From NCBI RefSeq assembly GCF_019669965.1, contig NZ_AP019781.1:1-64000 (forward strand): a stretch of DNA of 64,000 bases. The letters are read 5' to 3'. Below are positions 54,061 to 62,453 of this stretch, one piece after another. The position numbers and the translations under genes were made by a program. Under the pieces are notes generated by a model. It was not told the origin of the DNA, ran no database searches, and saw only the letters and a program-made list of their open reading frames with translations. This DNA comes from Methanoculleus chikugoensis. Lineage in GTDB: Archaea > Halobacteriota > Methanomicrobia > Methanomicrobiales > Methanoculleaceae. Each line of letters opens with the position of its first letter. Within the stretch, counting starts at the first letter, position 1.

Positions 54061-55170
54061 ATGCAAAGACTCAGGCTAACAGCAGTAGGAGACATATGGG
54101 TTCGGACGGCGAACCATCAATACCCATTCGGAAAGGTCGGTCATCTTCTTGAGGGTAAAGACGTCCTCTTCGGGAACCTGGAGACCACTCTCTCGGATAC
54201 GGGCGAACCGGTAGAGAAGCACCACGTGATCTTCACATGCCCGGACGCGGCCCGGTACCTGAAGGAGGCCGGGTTCGACGTCATGAGCGTTGCAAACAAC
54301 CACTCCGGCGACCTCGGGGTCGAGGGATTCAGGAACACTCTGAACGCGCTCGAGAGACGGGGGATCGTCGCCATCGGCGGATCGGCGACCGAAGACCGGC
54401 AGGAACCGGTCATCCTCGAGAGGAACGGCATCTCGATCGGGTTTGCGGGCTATACGATCGGCAAACTCGCCATATCGCGTGAGGTCTCGGTCAACCGGCT
54501 GGTCGAGGAGGAAGTCTTCAGGGATATCGTCTCCCTCAAAGGCCGGTGCGACCATATCGCCGTCTCGCTGCACTGGGGGACGGAGATGGCCTACTACCCG
54601 TCTCCCGAGCAGATCGACCTCGCCCACCGGCTCATCGATGCCGGGGCCACCCTGATCCTCGGGCACCACCCGCATACCATGCAGGCGATCGAACGCTACC
54701 ACGGGGGGCTCATTGCCTATTCGCTCGGCATGTTCCAGTTCGAACCGCGCTGGCCCCACAACATCTCGCGGGAGGCGATCATGCTCTCGGTCGACCTGCA
54801 GAAGAACGGCGTCGTCGGAGGGCATGAGACGGTGCCGCTCATCATCGACGACGACTTCATACCCCATCCCGCAGAGGGAGCGATGGCCGAGGAGATCCAG
54901 AACTTTCTATCCGAGATCTCGCGGCCGGTCGCCGAGGGGAGGCTCACCAGGGCAAGGTGGTTCGAGGAGATCGCGCCGGTCTACATGAAGATGAACCTCG
55001 AGAGTTACCGTTACCGGATACGCCGCAAAGGCATCTTCCCGCTCCTGGAGATGGGAGCCTGGTTCTTCACGCCGTTCTGCCTGAGATGCTGTGCCGGCCT
55101 CGTCCGGCGGCTGTTCCACCCCGAACTTGCGCGCAGGAGACGTGCTCCGGGGCAGAACGCCGGGAACTGA
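54061..55170 (+). CDS. CapA-family (poly-gamma-glutamate synthesis type) metallophosphatase-like protein
   Basis: 369 residues from ATG at 54061. Calcineurin-like fold motifs: TAVGDIWVRT, FGNLETTLSDTGEPV, DVMSVANNHSGDLGV, VSLHWGTEMAYYPS, LILGHHPHTMQAIERY and GLIAYSLGMFQFE. CapA proteins take part in capsule polymer export or attachment. The C-terminus has a short hydrophobic stretch with cysteines (FFTPFCLRCCAGLV) that may anchor it. Last gene of the surface cluster. Confidence 0.88.
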   Translation: MQRLRLTAVGDIWVRTANHQYPFGKVGHLLEGKDVLFGNLETTLSDTGEPVEKHHVIFTCPDAARYLKEAGFDVMSVANNHSGDLGVEGFRNTLNALERRGIVAIGGSATEDRQEPVILERNGISIGFAGYTIGKLAISREVSVNRLVEEEVFRDIVSLKGRCDHIAVSLHWGTEMAYYPSPEQIDLAHRLIDAGATLILGHHPHTMQAIERYHGGLIAYSLGMFQFEPRWPHNISREAIMLSVDLQKNGVVGGHETVPLIIDDDFIPHPAEGAMAEEIQNFLSEISRPVAEGRLTRARWFEEIAPVYMKMNLESYRYRIRRKGIFPLLEMGAWFFTPFCLRCCAGLVRRLFHPELARRRRAPGQNAGN

Positions 55171-55336
55171 ACGAAGGTGAATACGGGGGGACAGAGGAGT
55201 CCGGTTAAACAGGACCCCGTCCCCGACCCGTTCTTCAACGCATCCTGCATTCCGGCCGGTCATTCCGCGGGAAAACCACCGGGTTCCCGGGGACCGGATC
55301 GCAAAACCCTCATTACAATTGATGACAAATATAACC

Positions 55337-56236
55337 ATGAGGAGTGTAACCAATTTGTCAGCGATTCCAAAGGAAGAGTATCTCTATAAGTGCACGTCCG
55401 CCTGCGCGGGGTGCAGCTCTTCCCTATGTCTGCGTTACGTGCTCAAAGCCGCCGGACCCGACTCCGTCCTGGTCGTACCCGCCTGCTGCACCAGCGTCAT
55501 CCAGGGGATCTACCCCGGCACCGCGATGAACGTGCCCGTCTACAACGTGGCGTTTGCCGCATCCGCGGCCTGCGCCTCCGGTATGAGCGAGGCGTTCGCA
55601 GCCATGGGGAGGGAGACCAACGTCATCGTCTACGCGGGCGACGGCGGAACGGTCGATATCGGCATCCAGGCGCTCTCCGGCGCTTTTGAGCGCGGCACCA
55701 ATTTCCTTTATATCTGCTACGATAACGAGGCATACGGCAACACCGGCATGCAGCGGTCGGGCGCAACCCCGCTCGGGGCGCGCACCACCACGACCCCCGG
55801 CGGCAAGCCCACGACCAAGAAAGACCTCGACCGGATCGTCGAGGCGCACAACCCGCCCTACATGGCGACCGCCTGCAGCGCCTACCCCCTCGACCTCTAC
55901 AAGAAGGTCAAGAAGGCGCTCTCGATCGAAGGCCCCAAGTTCATCCATATCCTCGCACCGTGCCCGCCGGGGTGGCGCTACCCCACGGAGAAGACGGTCG
56001 AGATGGGGAAACTCGCCGTGAAGACCGGAACGTGGATCCTCTACGAGCGCGAGTTCGGGAAACTCTCGATCAGCGGCCCGTCAAAGGCGGCGATGAAGAA
56101 ACCCGCGCCGCTCGAGGACTACATCAAAGGCCAGGGCCGGTTCAAGAACCTGAGCCCCGATATCATCGACCTGATGCGCCAGCAGGTGCAGCAGAACATC
56201 CAGCGGCTCGCCCGTGAGGAGGCAGGCGTATGCTGA
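55337..56236 (+). CDS. porB: Pyruvate:ferredoxin oxidoreductase, beta subunit
   Basis: 299 residues from ATG at 55337; a TTG at 55355 with GAGGAG upstream is a good alternative that would start LSAIPKEEYLY. N-terminal cysteines CTSACAGCSSSLCLRYV bind a [4Fe-4S] cluster with a later cysteine (APCPPGW). Thiamine diphosphate binding: AGDGGTVDIG to DNEAYGNTG. The segment QRSGATPLGARTTTTPGGK is POR-type. It converts pyruvate to acetyl-CoA with ferredoxin reduction, or runs in reverse for carbon fixation. First gene of the operon. Confidence 0.88.
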   Translation: MRSVTNLSAIPKEEYLYKCTSACAGCSSSLCLRYVLKAAGPDSVLVVPACCTSVIQGIYPGTAMNVPVYNVAFAASAACASGMSEAFAAMGRETNVIVYAGDGGTVDIGIQALSGAFERGTNFLYICYDNEAYGNTGMQRSGATPLGARTTTTPGGKPTTKKDLDRIVEAHNPPYMATACSAYPLDLYKKVKKALSIEGPKFIHILAPCPPGWRYPTEKTVEMGKLAVKTGTWILYEREFGKLSISGPSKAAMKKPAPLEDYIKGQGRFKNLSPDIIDLMRQQVQQNIQRLAREEAGVC

Positions 56237-57342
56237 CGATCGCGACCGGCAACAAGGCGGTGGCCGCTGCGGTGAAGGCCGCGAAACCGGGCGTCATCGC
56301 CGCATATCCGATCACCCCCCAGACAGAGATCGTCGAGCAGATCGCCGAGTATGTCGCCGGCGGCGACCTCGAGAGCCGCTACATCCCGGTGGAGAGCGAG
56401 CACTCGGCGATGGCGGCCTGCATCGGGGCGAGCGTCGGCGGCGTCCGGACGTTCACGGCGACGAGTTCCCACGGCCTCCTCTACATGCACGAGATGATCC
56501 ACTGGGCCGCGGGCGCGCGTCTCCCCATCGTCATGGCGAACGTCAACCGTGCCCTCGGGCCCGGGTGGAACACCTGGGCGGAGCATACCGACGCCTTCTC
56601 CCAGCGCGACACGGGATGGCTGCAGGTCTTCGTGGGCACCGTCCAGGAGGCCTACGACGCCACCCTGATGGCGTTTCGGATCGCCGAGGACGAGAGGGTT
56701 CTCCTCCCGATGATGGTCAACCTGGACGGGTTTGCATTGAGCCACATCACGCAGTCGCTCGACACGGTGGAACTCGGCGACTTCGTGCCTCCCTACCACC
56801 TCCCGCACGCCATCGACACGGCAAACCCCCTCGGCTACGGGCCCATGACCGGGCCGGACGACCACTTCCGGTTCCGGTGGGATATCGAGCGGTCGATGCG
56901 CGACGCCCGGGGCGTGATCGCGGAGGTCGAGCGCGAGTTTGCCGAGCGGTTCGGCCGCTCTTACGGCCCCACGGAGGATTACCGGTGCGAGGACGCCGAC
57001 GTCGTCGTCGTCGCGATGGGAACCCTCGGTAAAGAAGCGGAGGTGGCGATCGACCGTCTCCGCGACGAGGGTATCAAGGCCGGTTCCATGCGCCTGCGCT
57101 GGTTCCGCCCCTTCCCGGACCTCGATCTTGCCGGGCGGGAGGTCGTCGTCATCGACCGCGACTACTCCTTCGGGTTTGGAGGTGTTGTGGCGCATTCCAT
57201 CAAGTCGAAGACCGGCATCGAGCCCTACAGCGTGATCGCCGGCCTCGGCGGCCAGGAGGTCACCTACAACGATATCGCAGACTTCGTCCGGAACCGTCGT
57301 CCCGGCACCGAGACCTGGTTCGGGGTGAGCGACCATGTATGA
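56230..57342 (+). CDS. porA: Pyruvate:ferredoxin oxidoreductase, alpha subunit
   Basis: 370 residues. Starts inside the end of porB (seven-base overlap). GNKAVAAAVKAAKPGVIAAYPITPQTEIVE is the pyrimidine-binding domain start; TATSSHGLLYMHE, ANVNRALGPGWNTWAEHTD follow as in POR alpha chains. The C-terminal domain YRCEDADVVVVAMGT and VIDRDYSFGFGGVV completes it. Confidence 0.92.
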   Translation: MLTIATGNKAVAAAVKAAKPGVIAAYPITPQTEIVEQIAEYVAGGDLESRYIPVESEHSAMAACIGASVGGVRTFTATSSHGLLYMHEMIHWAAGARLPIVMANVNRALGPGWNTWAEHTDAFSQRDTGWLQVFVGTVQEAYDATLMAFRIAEDERVLLPMMVNLDGFALSHITQSLDTVELGDFVPPYHLPHAIDTANPLGYGPMTGPDDHFRFRWDIERSMRDARGVIAEVEREFAERFGRSYGPTEDYRCEDADVVVVAMGTLGKEAEVAIDRLRDEGIKAGSMRLRWFRPFPDLDLAGREVVVIDRDYSFGFGGVVAHSIKSKTGIEPYSVIAGLGGQEVTYNDIADFVRNRRPGTETWFGVSDHV

Positions 57343-57862
57343 GATCAGGATCCACTCCCGGGGCGGGCAGGGCGGCGTCACCGCCGCGAAACTCCTCGCC
57401 CTCGCGGCGTTCAGGGACGGCAAGCACGCGACCGCCTGCCCGTTCTACGGGGCGGAGCGGCGCGGGGCGCCGGTCGTCTCGTTCGTCCGGATCGACGACG
57501 AACCAATCAAGGTGTACAGCCAGATCCACGAGCCGGATCTCGTGATCGTCCTTGACACGAGCATCATGGACGTCGTCGACGTCCTGGACGGCCTCAAGGC
57601 CGACGGCACGGTTCTCTTAAACAGCGCTCATCCGGTTGCCGGGTGCAACGGAACCTGCCGCCACGTCGACCTGACCGGGATCGCGCTCGCAGAGAACCTG
57701 GTGGTCGCGGGAAGCCCGATCCTGAACACCCCGGTGCTCGGGGCGCTCGCGAAGATGGGGATCGTCACCCTCCCGTCGGCGGAGCAGGCGATCCGCGAGA
57801 TGTTTAGCGACGAACGGAACGTAAAGGCTGCCAGAGCGGCATACGAGGAGCTGAAGATATGA
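57335..57862 (+). CDS. porG: Pyruvate:ferredoxin oxidoreductase, gamma subunit
   Basis: 175 residues. EIRIHSRGGQGGVTAAKLLALAAF is the hallmark GxGGQG motif; CPFYGAERRGAPVVSFVRID and INTPVLGALAKM-type segment ILNTPVLGALAKMGIV follow. Overlaps porA by eight bases and porD by four. Confidence 0.93.
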   Translation: MYEIRIHSRGGQGGVTAAKLLALAAFRDGKHATACPFYGAERRGAPVVSFVRIDDEPIKVYSQIHEPDLVIVLDTSIMDVVDVLDGLKADGTVLLNSAHPVAGCNGTCRHVDLTGIALAENLVVAGSPILNTPVLGALAKMGIVTLPSAEQAIREMFSDERNVKAARAAYEELKI

Positions 57863-58104
57863 GAGAGAGACTTGCGCTCAGCAGGCCGAAGGAGGCCGCG
57901 TCGGGGAAGACCGGGACGTGGCGGACGTTCCGGCCCGTCGTGGATAAGGAGACGTGCAACGCCTGCGGGCTCTGCGCCCAGTACTGCCCGGACGGGGTCA
58001 TCGACGAGGAACTGAACATCGACCTCGACTACTGCAAGGGGTGCGGCATCTGCGCGAACGAGTGCCCGAAAGGGGCGATCGCTATGGTGCGGGAGGAGCG
58101 CTGA
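57859..58104 (+). CDS. porD: Pyruvate:ferredoxin oxidoreductase, delta (ferredoxin) subunit
   Basis: 81 residues with two [4Fe-4S] motifs: CNACGLCAQYCPDG and CKGCGICANECPKG. It carries electrons from the catalytic subunits to ferredoxin. The start overlaps the porG stop (ATGA), and its 3' end overlaps the convergent zinc-ribbon gene by 23 bases. Confidence 0.95.
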   Translation: MRERLALSRPKEAASGKTGTWRTFRPVVDKETCNACGLCAQYCPDGVIDEELNIDLDYCKGCGICANECPKGAIAMVREER

Positions 58105-58468
58105 CCCCGTCGTCGACGGGGCGCTTCGCCATATACTCCAGGTTGAACCGGTAGAAGTGCGTGTAGCCGCAGTTGCGGCACCGGGTCGTGAGATGGTTGG
58201 ACCCGATCGCAAGATCGTGCGGGCCCGTGACCCCACAATTTTTGCATCGCCCGCCGGCATCGAGCGTCCAGAGATCGTAGCGCCCGATCGGCGTGCAGGT
58301 TCCGACCGCCCCGGTGTTCTCGAACCGCGGGATGAATATCCGGGTTGCCCCGCAGGCTGAGCAGATCACCTGCGCCTGCGCGGAGACCGCTTGTATGATC
58401 TGGTCGGCATCCTCGCCGCAGTGGTAGCAGCGGGTACGGTGCCGGGTGAAGATGAACCGCTCGCTCAT
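58082..58468 (-). CDS. Four-CxxC zinc-ribbon protein
   Basis: 128 residues from ATG at 58468 (start MSERFIFTRHRTRC). Four CxxC pairs (CYHC, CSAC, CKNC, CRNC) indicate two zinc ribbons. No catalytic domain is seen; likely a nucleic-acid- or protein-binding regulator. The frame extends upstream to 58693 but without a ribosome binding site. Confidence 0.75.
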   Translation of the reverse strand: MSERFIFTRHRTRCYHCGEDADQIIQAVSAQAQVICSACGATRIFIPRFENTGAVGTCTPIGRYDLWTLDAGGRCKNCGVTGPHDLAIGSNHLTTRCRNCGYTHFYRFNLEYMAKRPVDDGVSAPPAP

Positions 58469-58627
58469 GCATGATACTTGAGGAGCGTAAGATAAAACCT
58501 CCGTTCGGGGGTACTGCCGCCCGCACCCCGGGACGGCGGACCGGTGCCGCGCCCGGGCCGGGTCACGGGAAGAGGGAAACGTTAAATAGCACCCCCGCAC
58601 CTCTGTTGCCGAATAGGAGGTTATGCG

Positions 58628-58930
58628 ATGGCAGCGTTGAGAGTTGCACCCTATGTCTGCGCGTACTCGGACGAGAATGAAGAGAACCTGCATATCGAGA
58701 TCGAGCTACCCGGGGTCGACAAGAAGGACATCACGTTCAAGATGCAGGAGACCAGTTTCTCCATCGATGCAGCCCGCGGCGACGTGCGCTACGTCGGCAC
58801 CTATGCGATCGGATGCCCGGTCGACACCGGCAAGGCGAAGGCGACGTTCCGGAACGGCCTCTTGGCCGTGGATGTCCCCTACATCCAGCCGGCCGCGGAG
58901 GAGACAAAGCAGATTCCCATTGCGGAATGA
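58628..58930 (+). CDS. Hsp20/alpha-crystallin small heat shock protein
   Basis: 100 residues, little more than the alpha-crystallin domain. AGGAGGT (58616-58622) is a strong ribosome binding site before the ATG. Signature: IEIELPGVDKKDITFKM, then the A.FRNGLLAVDVPY strand, matching A.y.nGvL.v. It lacks the long N-terminal arm and the I-x-I tail is only loosely present (QIPIAE). Chaperone that holds unfolded proteins. Confidence 0.85.
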   Translation: MAALRVAPYVCAYSDENEENLHIEIELPGVDKKDITFKMQETSFSIDAARGDVRYVGTYAIGCPVDTGKAKATFRNGLLAVDVPYIQPAAEETKQIPIAE

Positions 58931-59059
58931 GGGGCGCACTTCATTTTTAACCCCCGGGCGCCCTTCGCCCCGGTAGCGGGAAGGGGCGTCCGCACCCCGG
59001 GGCCGCTCCGTCCGCCGGGAGGAGTCACCTTTATTAGCCTGCATCCGCACGTCAGGGAT

Positions 59060-61225
59060 ATGAACCCGGCACGCGGATACGACCCGGAAGCACCGGAAGC
59101 ATCGGTGCGGGAGAGATCACCACCGAACCGGCTGATCAACGAACAGAGCCCTTACTTACTCCAGCACGCCCATAACCCCGTCGACTGGTACCCCTGGGGC
59201 GAGGAGGCGTTTTCACGGGCGCGGGAGGAGGGAAGACCGATATTCCTCTCCATCGGCTACTCGGCCTGCCACTGGTGCCACGTCATGGAAGAAGAGTCGT
59301 TTGCCGACCCGCAGGTCGCGAAACTCCTAAACGACGTCTTCGTCTGCGTCAAGGTGGATCGCGAGGAGCGGCCGGATATCGACCAGGTCTACATGGCGGC
59401 CGCCCACGCACTGACCGGGACCGGAGGCTGGCCGCTCACCATTCTGATGACCGCCGATAAAAAACCCTTCTTTGCGGCGAGTTACATCCCGAAGGATAGC
59501 CGCTATGGGATGACCGGCCTGCTGGACCTCATCCCCCGGATCAGCAAGATCTGGCAGACCCAGCGGCAGGAACTCGAGAGCGCCGGCGACCAGGTGTTGC
59601 AGGCGCTGCAGAGCGCGGCGAAGACCCCGCCGGAGGAGGGCGAACTCGACGAGGCGGTCCTCGACGAGGCCTATAACACCTTCTTCCGGGTCTTCGACGG
59701 AGAGAACGGCGGGTTCGGGGATGCGCCCCGGTTCCCCACCCCGCACAACCTCATATTCCTGCTCCGGTACGGGAACCGGACCGGGAAGGAGCCGGCATAC
59801 ACGATGGTCGAGAAGACGCTGCACGCCATGCGCCGGGGCGGGATCTTCGACCAGGTCGGTTACGGGTTCCACCGTTACTCGACGGACGCGGAGTGGTTCG
59901 TCCCGCACTTCGAGAAGATGCTCTACGACCAGGCGCTCCTCGTCATGGCGTATACGGAGGCCTACCTCGCGACGGGGAGGGAGGAGTTCGCGAGAACCGC
60001 CCGGGAGACGATCGCCTACGTCCTGCGCGACATGACCGATCCGGACGGCGGCTTTTACTCGGCGGAGGACGCCGACAGCGAGGGGGAGGAGGGGAAGTTC
60101 TACCTCTGGACGAAGGACGAGATCCTCGCGGTCCTCGGGGAAGAGAACGGAGAACGGTTCTCCCGGATATTCAACGTCATGGATCCCGGGAACTACCGGG
60201 AGCAGCCCGGTGGGAGGAGGACAGGCAAAAACATCCTCCGCCTCCGCCGGCCCCTCGCATCCTGGGCGCACGAGTTCGCAGTCCCGGAGGAGGATCTGGC
60301 GTGGTTCGTCGAAGAGGGGCGGCAGAAACTTCTCGCGGCCCGCGAGCGGCGTCTCCGCCCGGACAAGGACGATAAGATCCTCACCGACTGGAACGGCCTC
60401 ATGATCGCCGCACTCGCGAAAGCGGCCCGGGTCTTCGACGAACCGGACTACCTGGCGGCGGCGGAGCGAGCGGCCGCGTTCATCCTCACCAATCTCCGCC
60501 GGCAGGACGGGCGGCTCCTCCACCGCTACCGGGGCGGCGATGCCGGCCTCGCGGCAACCCTCGACGACTACGCGTTCATGATCTGGGCGCTCATCGAGGT
60601 CTACGAGGCGTCGTTTACCCCTGGCTACCTCAAGACCGCCGTCGACCTCTCCCGGGACCTCATCGCGCACTACTGGGACTGCAACCAGGGAGGGTTCTTC
60701 TTCGTGCCGGACGATGCGGACGTTCCTGTCCGCCAGAAACCCGTCTACGACGGGGCGATTCCTTCCGGCAACAGCGTGGCCATGTACGCTCTCTTCGTCC
60801 TCGGACGGATGACGGCGAACCTCGAACTCGAGGAGACGGCGGAGCGCATACGGCGCGTCTTTGTCGGAACCGTCAGCGAGTCTCCCACCGCCTGCTCCCA
60901 CTTTCTCACCGGCCTCGAGTTCATGCTGGGGCCGAACTTCGAGGTGATCATATCCGGCGTTCCGGGCGCGGAGGATACGAAAGCGATGATCGGCGCCATC
61001 CGGTCGCACTACGCCCCCGACGCCGTCGTCATCTTCCGCCCTTCCGATGAAGAGGAGCCGGATATCGTGAGGGTAGCCGGGTTTACCCGCGATATCGTGA
61101 CGATCGAGGAGAAGGCGACGGCATACGTCTGCACCAACTACGCCTGCGACATCCCGACGACCGATCCCGGCGAGATGGTGCGGCTCGTGCGATCGACGGG
61201 ACGGCCGCCGGAACCGATCATCTGA
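59060..61225 (+). CDS. DUF255 thioredoxin-like / (alpha/alpha)6-barrel protein (YyaL type)
   Basis: 721 residues, full length for this family. N-terminal [20 protein letters not shown] and the thioredoxin-like [17 protein letters not shown] with C70-H-W-C73 are diagnostic. The rest is a glycosyl-hydrolase-like helical barrel ([32 protein letters not shown]). Role unknown, perhaps redox or sugar related. The following OsmC-family gene is 19 bases downstream and likely in the same operon. Confidence 0.93.
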   Translation: MNPARGYDPEAPEASVRERSPPNRLINEQSPYLLQHAHNPVDWYPWGEEAFSRAREEGRPIFLSIGYSACHWCHVMEEESFADPQVAKLLNDVFVCVKVDREERPDIDQVYMAAAHALTGTGGWPLTILMTADKKPFFAASYIPKDSRYGMTGLLDLIPRISKIWQTQRQELESAGDQVLQALQSAAKTPPEEGELDEAVLDEAYNTFFRVFDGENGGFGDAPRFPTPHNLIFLLRYGNRTGKEPAYTMVEKTLHAMRRGGIFDQVGYGFHRYSTDAEWFVPHFEKMLYDQALLVMAYTEAYLATGREEFARTARETIAYVLRDMTDPDGGFYSAEDADSEGEEGKFYLWTKDEILAVLGEENGERFSRIFNVMDPGNYREQPGGRRTGKNILRLRRPLASWAHEFAVPEEDLAWFVEEGRQKLLAARERRLRPDKDDKILTDWNGLMIAALAKAARVFDEPDYLAAAERAAAFILTNLRRQDGRLLHRYRGGDAGLAATLDDYAFMIWALIEVYEASFTPGYLKTAVDLSRDLIAHYWDCNQGGFFFVPDDADVPVRQKPVYDGAIPSGNSVAMYALFVLGRMTANLELEETAERIRRVFVGTVSESPTACSHFLTGLEFMLGPNFEVIISGVPGAEDTKAMIGAIRSHYAPDAVVIFRPSDEEEPDIVRVAGFTRDIVTIEEKATAYVCTNYACDIPTTDPGEMVRLVRSTGRPPEPII

Positions 61226-61244
61226 CTTCAGGGAGGGATACACG

Positions 61245-61781
61245 ATGAACGCGCGAAACGGGGTCGATATGGAGCGGGTGAACGCCCTCAAAGCGGCGAT
61301 GCAGGAGGAACCGGCGGCGGGCAGAAAGACCCTCTCCGCCATCACGAGCTGGAACGGCGGCGCCCACTCCACCACGATCGTCCGGAACTTCGCCATCCCG
61401 GCCGACGAACCGGTCGCCCTCGGCGGAACCGAACGGGGGGCAAGCCCGACGGAACTGGTGCTCACGGGGCTTTCCGCCTGCATCGCGATCGGTATCGCCT
61501 ACAGCGCGGCGGAAGACGGGATCGAGGTCGATTCAATCGAGATCGATGTTGCGGGCGACCTCGATCTCGGCGGATTCCTTGAAATTGGTGAGGCCCGACC
61601 AGGACTAGAGGAGATTCGCCTGACCGTCCGGGTGGATGCCGACGCGCCGCGGGAGAAGATCGAGGAACTCGTGGACCACGGTTACCGGCGCTCGCCGGTC
61701 GCGGCCTCGCTCGAGGGCAGGGTGCCGGTCAGGGTCTGCATCGGGTGGGAGGAGACCGGGGCGGGCAGGGTGCAAAGATAA
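61245..61781 (+). CDS. OsmC-family protein lacking the resolving cysteine
   Basis: 178 residues, start after AGGGAGGG. The OsmC fold is marked by ASPTELVLTGLSACIAIG with C79 and the later SPVAASL, where active OsmC/Ohr enzymes carry a second cysteine (here A153). Only C79 and a non-equivalent C165 remain, so peroxidase activity is doubtful. Confidence 0.88.
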   Translation: MNARNGVDMERVNALKAAMQEEPAAGRKTLSAITSWNGGAHSTTIVRNFAIPADEPVALGGTERGASPTELVLTGLSACIAIGIAYSAAEDGIEVDSIEIDVAGDLDLGGFLEIGEARPGLEEIRLTVRVDADAPREKIEELVDHGYRRSPVAASLEGRVPVRVCIGWEETGAGRVQR

Positions 61782-62154
61782 CCCACAACGAAGCGGCGCT
61801 CCACACGCAGGCAAACCCTACCGCGAGATCCGGGATCGGTCCAGTGCAGCCGCGACGACTGCGAGGTATCTCTGGTGCAAGTCGAAGGGGAGTTTTCATC
61901 AATAATTCGCCGACCCGGAGAGACACCTCGAAAAAGAATGACGGGAAAGGCTCAACTTTCACGTTGGCACGATACTCCACGATCCGACCGCCGTCCACCT
62001 TCGCGGTGCATTCACTCAGGTAGACATGTCGTATGTTTTTAACCGTTTTCGCGGCTTCTTTCACTGCATTGGCCGCCGCATCCTCCCATCCGGTCGGGGA
62101 GCTGCCGATCAACTCGATGACTTTGGCCACGGAAGGCCCACCCGTTGTTGCCAT
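61729..62154 (-). CDS. Dodecin flavin-storage protein with abnormal C-terminal extension
   Basis: 141 residues from ATG at 62154 (GGAGG eight bases upstream). Residues about 1-70 are a normal dodecin: SVAKVIELIGSSPTGWEDAA, KEAAKTVKNIRHVYLSECTA, GGRIVEYRANVKVE. Usual dodecins end there, but this one continues for about 70 residues without dodecin similarity and overlaps the end of the convergent OsmC gene by 53 bases. A late frameshift or lost stop codon is likely. Dodecin stores FAD/FMN or riboflavin as a 12-mer. Confidence 0.8.
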   Translation of the reverse strand: MATTGGPSVAKVIELIGSSPTGWEDAAANAVKEAAKTVKNIRHVYLSECTAKVDGGRIVEYRANVKVEPFPSFFFEVSLRVGELLMKTPLRLAPEIPRSRRGCTGPIPDLAVGFACVWSAASLWVIFAPCPPRSPPTRCRP

Positions 62155-62453
62155 GTTCATTCCTCCACGGTCACCCTGAGGCATACCACCCAGATAAAGA
62201 TTTGCAGCGTAATACCCGGATGGTCGGGAGCGGCGTGCCGGCTACAGGGAGAGGTTCAGCCGGAGCAAGGCAGGAGGGAGACGGCGATAGTAGTAGCGGG
62301 ATCAGGAAATAGTCCGGACGAAGCCCGCACCTTCGGTCCTTTAACTCCCGCTGTTCCGGGGGCGGGCAGTTCGGGGCGATAAGTCGTCCCGGGATCCGGT
62401 GGAGGTGGGCATACGCAGGCCCGGACAACCTGCACGCCATCCCGGCCCCGCCT

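Noticed and set aside
59327-61483. 718-codon minus-strand open frame opposite the DUF255 gene
   Set aside because: It mirrors the real gene, has no motifs or promoter and arises from high GC content.
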